A stretch of 64,000 bases of DNA from Scylla paramamosain. Its lineage: Eukaryota; Arthropoda; Malacostraca; Decapoda; Portunidae. Shown here piece after piece: positions 59,866-64,000 of the stretch. The position numbers were made by a program, and so were the translations under genes. Numbering within the stretch: the first letter of the stretch is position 1; each line of letters starts with the position of its first letter. Below the pieces are notes generated by a model. It saw only the letters and a list, made by a program, of their open reading frames with translations. It did not search any database and had not been told where the DNA came from. Where the stretch lies: the NCBI RefSeq assembly GCF_035594125.1, contig NC_087152.1:17856001-17920000 (forward strand), read 5' to 3'.

Positions 59866-62772
59866 GTGTTTTTAGTTATTTCTAATATGTTTTTACCATA
59901 TCACAATTTTGTTTTTAATTTGAATATTTTATCCACCATCTTAGTTCTTTTTAACATCTTACAGCTGCGCCATATAACCGCGATGTTGCGGTACCTTAAC
60001 TTCAAATCAATCAATCAATCATTATGTTCTTGCCTCACAGTACATATGGTAGCAGAGTCGATATGGGTAGATATTAAGGAAGGATCGCAGTCAGTAGTAC
60101 TAGGGGTAGTTTACAGACCACCGACCAGTACAGAGGAAAATAACACCTCACTGTGGCAGGAATTAAATAGAGCAGGCAGGTACAGTCAGGTATGTGTGGT
60201 AGGAGATTTTAATTTTAGGAATATCGACTGGAGTCTGATTGTGGGTAACAAGGAAGCAGAGGAATTCCTTAAGGTAATTCAGGATAATTTTTTAAAACAG
60301 GTAGTCGTAGAACCCACAAGGGGGAATAATATTCTAGATTTAATTCTTACTAACAGGGAGGAAGCAGTCACGCAGGTAGAGGTTGGAGGACAGCTAGGTA
60401 ACAGTGACCATAGGGAAATTAGGTACAATCTAGAATGGGAAGAAACTGTTAGAAATAAAAACACTAGTAAAATACCTGACTTTAGGAGAGCAGATTTTGA
60501 AGAATTAAAAAGGTACCTCCAAGGAGTGGACTGGCAAAGGATGCAGGGTGAGGTCAGGTCAGGGACGGAGTTCAGAGAGATAAGGCAGGATGAGGGAGGT
60601 GAGGTGAGGCTCCAGAAGGGAGGAGGAAAGAGGAAGGGGGGAGATAGGTGTGAGTATGTTGGAATGTCAGGTCATGGTGAAATGAGAGAGGTAAGGTCGA
60701 GGCGAGTTGATGAGGGAGGGGAGAGGATGGTAAGGAACGAGATGAGGGGTTTAGGTGAAGTAAATGTAGATGAATTGTATAAATATTTCGTAGATAAAGT
60801 TCATACAGGTCAATTAGCAAATATCCCATATAAAACAATAAGATCACAAAAAAATGACCCTAAATGGATGACTGCTAGGTTAAAGCATTATATAGGGCGT
60901 AAGAGAAGTGTATATAAGAGATTAAAGGCAGGTGAGGAAGTTTTAAGGACACAGTATAATGAATTAGTTAGAACAGTCAGGAAGTTAACGAGGAAAGCTA
61001 AGGACAATTATGAATTAAAGGTAGCCAGCCAGGCGAAGACGGACCCCAAGGGATTTTATCAGGTATACAGGACGAAAAATAAGGATACTGTAGGTCCATT
61101 AAAGGCAGCAGATGGGGAGCTGGTTAGTTCTGGGGAGGAGATTAGTAAACTTCTGAATGATTATTTTTTAACTGTCTTCACTCAGGAAAACATGCAGGAT
61201 ATGCCAGATAGTGAACAGGTGTTTAGAGCAGATGAGTATGAGAAGCTGACGGATATTTCCATAACTAGGGAGATAGTGGAGCAGGAGATAGATAGGCTAA
61301 AAAAGTTCAAGTCACCAGGACCTGATGAAATATATCCCAGAGTACTGAAGGAATGTAAAAAGATTATTAGTGAGCCGTTAGTTTCTGTCTTTAGGAAATC
61401 ACTGGAGTCGGGTGAGGTACCAGTAATGTGGAGGCAGGCTAATGTAGTACCCATCTTTAAGAAAGGGGATAAAACTTTAGCGTCTAATTATAGACCTGTC
61501 AGCTTAACTTCAGTTGTAGGTAAAATGTTAGAGTCAATAATAGCCAGGAACATTAGGGAACATTTAGACAAACATAACTTGATAAATCAGTCACAGCATG
61601 GCTTCACGAAGGGGAAGTCTTGCCTGACAAACTTGTTAAGTTTTTACAGTAAGGTGTACGAGGCAGTAGATAATGGTGATAGTTATGATATCTTATATCT
61701 GGACTTTAGTAAAGCATTCGACAAGGTGCCCCATCAAAGGCTCCTGAGAAAGGTTAGGGCGCACGGGATAGATGGGAAGGTGTTAGGTTGGATAGGGTCA
61801 TGGCTTGGTAACAGGCGACAGAGAGTGCTAATAAACGGCTCGAAATCCGAGTGGGGTCATGTCATTAGTGGGGTGCCACAGGGATCAGTATTAGGGCCAT
61901 TATTATTTCTAATATATATCAATGACTTGGATAGTGGAATTAGTAGCGATGTTAGTAAATTTGCGGATGACACAAAGATAGGTAGATTAATTAGGTCAGA
62001 AGCGGATGCCATCGCCTTGCAGACAGACTTAGATAGAATGAATGAATGGACGGATAGATGGCAAATGCAATTTAATATCAATAAATGCAAAGTGCTTAGC
62101 GTAGGTAGAGGAAACCCACACAATAGGTACACATTAAACACCCAAACTCTGGTAGGTACAGGGTACGAGAAAGATTTAGGAGTTATAGTTAGCTCTGAAC
62201 TCCGTCTAGGGAAACAATGCATAGAAGCCAGAAACAAGGCAAATAGGGTACTAGGATTCATTTTTAGGAGTGTTAAAAGTAGAAGGCCGGAAGTAATATT
62301 AAAGTTATACTTGGCGCTGGTCAGACCTCATCTAGACTACGCTGTGCAGTTCTGGTCCCCACATTACAGGAAAGATATAGGTCTATTAGAATCAGTACAG
62401 AGGAGAATGACTAAAAGGATCCAGGGGATGAGGAGTATTCCTTACGAAGCGAGGTTGAAGCGGTTAAATTTACATTCTCTAGAGAGACGTAGGTTAAGAG
62501 GGGACCTGATAGAAGTCTTTAAGTGGTATAGGGGTTATAACAAGGGAGATGTAAGCAAAATTCTTAGGATCAGCAACCAAGGTAGAACAAGAAATAACGG
62601 GTTCAAGCTTGAAAAATTTAGGTTTAGGAAGGAGATAGGAAAAAATTGGTTCTCAAATAGAGTGGTAGATGAGTGGAACGGACTCAGTAATCATGTAGTT
62701 AGTGCCAGGACACTAGAGAGCTTTAAGAGAAGATTAGACAAGTTTATGGATGGGGATAACAGATGGAAATAG
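59866..62772 (+). CDS. CR1-like LINE ORF2: endonuclease (partial), RT, C-terminal domain
   Basis: A single open frame of 968 codons. The first 55-60 residues are not native: they come from an older retroelement tail, and the LINE begins near 60030, 5'-truncated inside its EEP endonuclease. Kept motifs are GDFNFRNIDW (residue 113 on) and SDH (180-182). RT follows with SPGPDEIYP, PIFKKGDK, NYRPVSLTS, LDFSKAFD (Asp 613), SGVPQGSVLGP and FADD (699-702). The C-terminus has LVRPHLDYAVQFW, LESVQRR and RRLRGDLIEVFK, characteristic of the CR1/L2 group. A Gly/Arg-rich insert (about residues 230-300) separates endonuclease and RT. It would act by target-primed reverse transcription, but the truncated endonuclease and missing ORF1 make autonomous activity unlikely. 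An open RT frame implies recent insertion. Confidence 0.9.
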   Translation: MFLVISNMFLPYHNFVFNLNILSTILVLFNILQLRHITAMLRYLNFKSINQSLCSCLTVHMVAESIWVDIKEGSQSVVLGVVYRPPTSTEENNTSLWQELNRAGRYSQVCVVGDFNFRNIDWSLIVGNKEAEEFLKVIQDNFLKQVVVEPTRGNNILDLILTNREEAVTQVEVGGQLGNSDHREIRYNLEWEETVRNKNTSKIPDFRRADFEELKRYLQGVDWQRMQGEVRSGTEFREIRQDEGGEVRLQKGGGKRKGGDRCEYVGMSGHGEMREVRSRRVDEGGERMVRNEMRGLGEVNVDELYKYFVDKVHTGQLANIPYKTIRSQKNDPKWMTARLKHYIGRKRSVYKRLKAGEEVLRTQYNELVRTVRKLTRKAKDNYELKVASQAKTDPKGFYQVYRTKNKDTVGPLKAADGELVSSGEEISKLLNDYFLTVFTQENMQDMPDSEQVFRADEYEKLTDISITREIVEQEIDRLKKFKSPGPDEIYPRVLKECKKIISEPLVSVFRKSLESGEVPVMWRQANVVPIFKKGDKTLASNYRPVSLTSVVGKMLESIIARNIREHLDKHNLINQSQHGFTKGKSCLTNLLSFYSKVYEAVDNGDSYDILYLDFSKAFDKVPHQRLLRKVRAHGIDGKVLGWIGSWLGNRRQRVLINGSKSEWGHVISGVPQGSVLGPLLFLIYINDLDSGISSDVSKFADDTKIGRLIRSEADAIALQTDLDRMNEWTDRWQMQFNINKCKVLSVGRGNPHNRYTLNTQTLVGTGYEKDLGVIVSSELRLGKQCIEARNKANRVLGFIFRSVKSRRPEVILKLYLALVRPHLDYAVQFWSPHYRKDIGLLESVQRRMTKRIQGMRSIPYEARLKRLNLHSLERRRLRGDLIEVFKWYRGYNKGDVSKILRISNQGRTRNNGFKLEKFRFRKEIGKNWFSNRVVDEWNGLSNHVVSARTLESFKRRLDKFMDGDNRWK
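59870..60022 (+). mobile_element. Probable 3' end of another retroelement with (ATCA)n tail
   Basis: Ends in AATCAATCAATCAATCAT after GCGGTACCTTAACTTC. A unique sequence closing in a tetranucleotide tail is typical of some LINE/SINE 3' ends. It supplies the first residues of the apparent 968-codon frame that follows. Confidence 0.35.
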
Positions 62773-62860
62773 GTAGGAGTGTTTCATACAGGGACTGCCA
62801 CGTGTAAGCCTGGTCGCTTCTTGCAGCTTCCCTTATTTCTTATGTTCTTATGTTCTTATA
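62773..62860 (+). mobile_element. CR1-like element 3' UTR and octamer tail
   Basis: A short UTR ending GCTTCTTGCAGCTTCCCTTA, then tandem TTATGTTC units (about 62838-62860). CR1/L2-type LINEs end in short tandem repeats and not in poly(A). Fragments of this end recur at 36144-36179 and 36711-36767. Confidence 0.75.
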
Positions 62861-62875
62861 ATAAGAACAAAACTT

Positions 62876-62970
62876 AGCTAGGATCCTTTAAAGAGTTGCT
62901 AGATAAACAGTTAATAAGCTAGAAACTTTAAAGAGCTGCTGGATATACACTTAGTAAGCTAGAAACACTC
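62876..62970. repeat. Two tandem copies of a 43-bp unit
   Basis: TTTAAAGAGTTGCTAGATA and TTTAAAGAGCTGCTGGATA start consecutive copies, each ending TAAGCTAGAAAC. Confidence 0.75.
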
Positions 62971-63045
62971 CTGAGATGCAGGCAGTGACGAAGCCTCCCT
63001 CCTAAAGGTAATCTCGCCTGCTGCTCAATCATACGCTAATCCCTT

Positions 63046-63050
<5 letters not shown>

Positions 63051-63131
<81 letters not shown>
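63051..63131. repeat. (CT)n microsatellite
   Basis: About 40 CT copies. Confidence 0.97.
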
Positions 63132-63135
<4 letters not shown>

Positions 63136-63139
63136 TCCC

Positions 63140-63962
63140 CCTGGGACGTCTTTCCATTGTCCATTAACGTCCGCACTCTACGTTTAATATACTGAAATGT
63201 CTTGTCTTCTGCTGTGCATACTTGCCTTATACTCTGTAGTACTTGAATATGCGATTTTTACAGGTGATTTCTAATAAATTATCTGTAAGTTGATTTCTTC
63301 AAGTAATAGTGTGATTTTGGAAAAAGTCGTGTATGTCATAGGCAGTTCTCATAAAATCTATCCATTTTTTCATTCTTCCATTTAGTCGCTTTTCTTTTTA
63401 ACCAAACATTCATTCAGTCTCCGGCTTATCAGAGTCGAGTGTATAATATATGAAGCAATTTGTTACTATCAGTCAGTATCATCAAAATCCAGCCACCCGT
63501 CTATTCTTCTTCCATTTAGTCTCATATTTTTCTCCTAGTCGACGATGAGATATGGGTAGCTCTTCTATACTTGTGTGTTCTTAAGACTGTTCTTTCTCTT
63601 TCTTTCATGGCGTTGTAGTCTAATAAATTTTCCCTGTATTCTTTTGACTCGCCTATTCTTCCTTCTTCCTTATTGATGGAACTGTAGTCTAGTTTTTTTT
63701 TTCTAAATTTTTTTTTCCAAAGTCTACTAATATTTTTCCCCTTACCGACCTCGACTGTTTGCATTATCACAGGTCACTTCCACTTCGCAGCGAATTTAAC
63801 ACACAGCTTTTAGGCGACACGAGGCCTCGCTATTTGCATATATTTGCATAAACCCTATCAAGCGTCTCGTGAAGAGTATAATGACCTCCTCTCGCCAATC
63901 CTAGGCTTGATTTTTTTTCTTTTTTTTTGGTGGGGTGTTTGGTGGAGCATCATTGTCATTGG

Positions 63963-63964
<2 letters not shown>
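63140..63964. other. Non-coding stretch
   Basis: No gene, repeat array or recognisable mobile element was seen. Confidence 0.5.

Positions 63965-64000
<36 letters not shown>
63965..64000. repeat. (CT)n microsatellite running off the window
   Basis: At least 18 CT copies to the last base. Confidence 0.95.

Noticed and set aside
60572..60847. Minus-strand frame over the CR1-like ORF2
   Set aside because: Shadow of the plus-strand ORF2, whose RT motifs are clear.

Overview
The window is animal nuclear DNA, most likely from a decapod crustacean and perhaps a brachyuran crab. The grounds are very dense long (CT)n, (CA)n and (AT)n microsatellites, a telomere-type TTAGG/CCTAA motif (the arthropod form), abundant non-LTR retrotransposon remnants, and two host genes with typical short animal exons and GT-AG introns. 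There are no bacterial operons, CRISPR arrays or convincing tRNA/rRNA genes. The species call is inference. Layout: 1-14.7 kb is AT-rich non-coding DNA with microsatellites, two tRNA-derived SINE-like copies (4.2 and 12.6 kb), an old reverse transcriptase fragment (5.1 kb), a 32-bp minisatellite (7.6 kb) and one isolated 48-nt exon-like segment (10.5 kb). At 14.9-17.1 kb, minus strand, lies a three-exon gene that I assemble as PLGRKT (plasminogen receptor KT-like, 149 codons before the stop). At 16.4-23.2 kb is a recent tandem triplication of about 1.8-3.2 kb per unit. It contains the PLGRKT first coding exon three times and ends just before the start of the next gene. At 23.4-31.7 kb, plus strand, is a complete nine-exon GLRX3/PICOT gene (326 codons): a thioredoxin-like domain followed by two monothiol CGFS glutaredoxin domains. 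Its first intron carries an antisense CR1-like LINE, and its third intron a MITE with a long (TA)n core. At 32.9-34.5 kb there is a large hexamer-based minisatellite. 
 From 34.6 to 64 kb I see no convincing host gene. The region is a patchwork of microsatellites and transposons. It holds three or more fragments of one jockey/BS-like LINE family (35.6, 48.6 and 52.3-53.3 kb, plus one at 15.7 kb), a different LINE at 54.4-58.3 kb with a gag-like ORF1, endonuclease and RNase H remnants but no reverse transcriptase, a 606-bp PIF/Harbinger-like non-autonomous element (50.6 kb), an inverted repeat (38.6-39.0 kb), and a 968-codon CR1-like ORF2 open through endonuclease, RT and C-terminus (59.9-62.8 kb). 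Just before that ORF, a roughly 303-bp element with perfect 24-bp terminal inverted repeats sits inside a (TA)n tract and carries a head-to-head TTAGG/CCTAA block. 
 The two host genes are divergently arranged. PLGRKT would be a small two-pass membrane protein and GLRX3 a cytosolic [2Fe-2S]-binding glutaredoxin, with no obvious shared pathway. The notable local biology is that the region between them, including the PLGRKT 5' exon and presumed promoter, has been copied three times. Function is assigned from family motifs read by eye; no database search was run.
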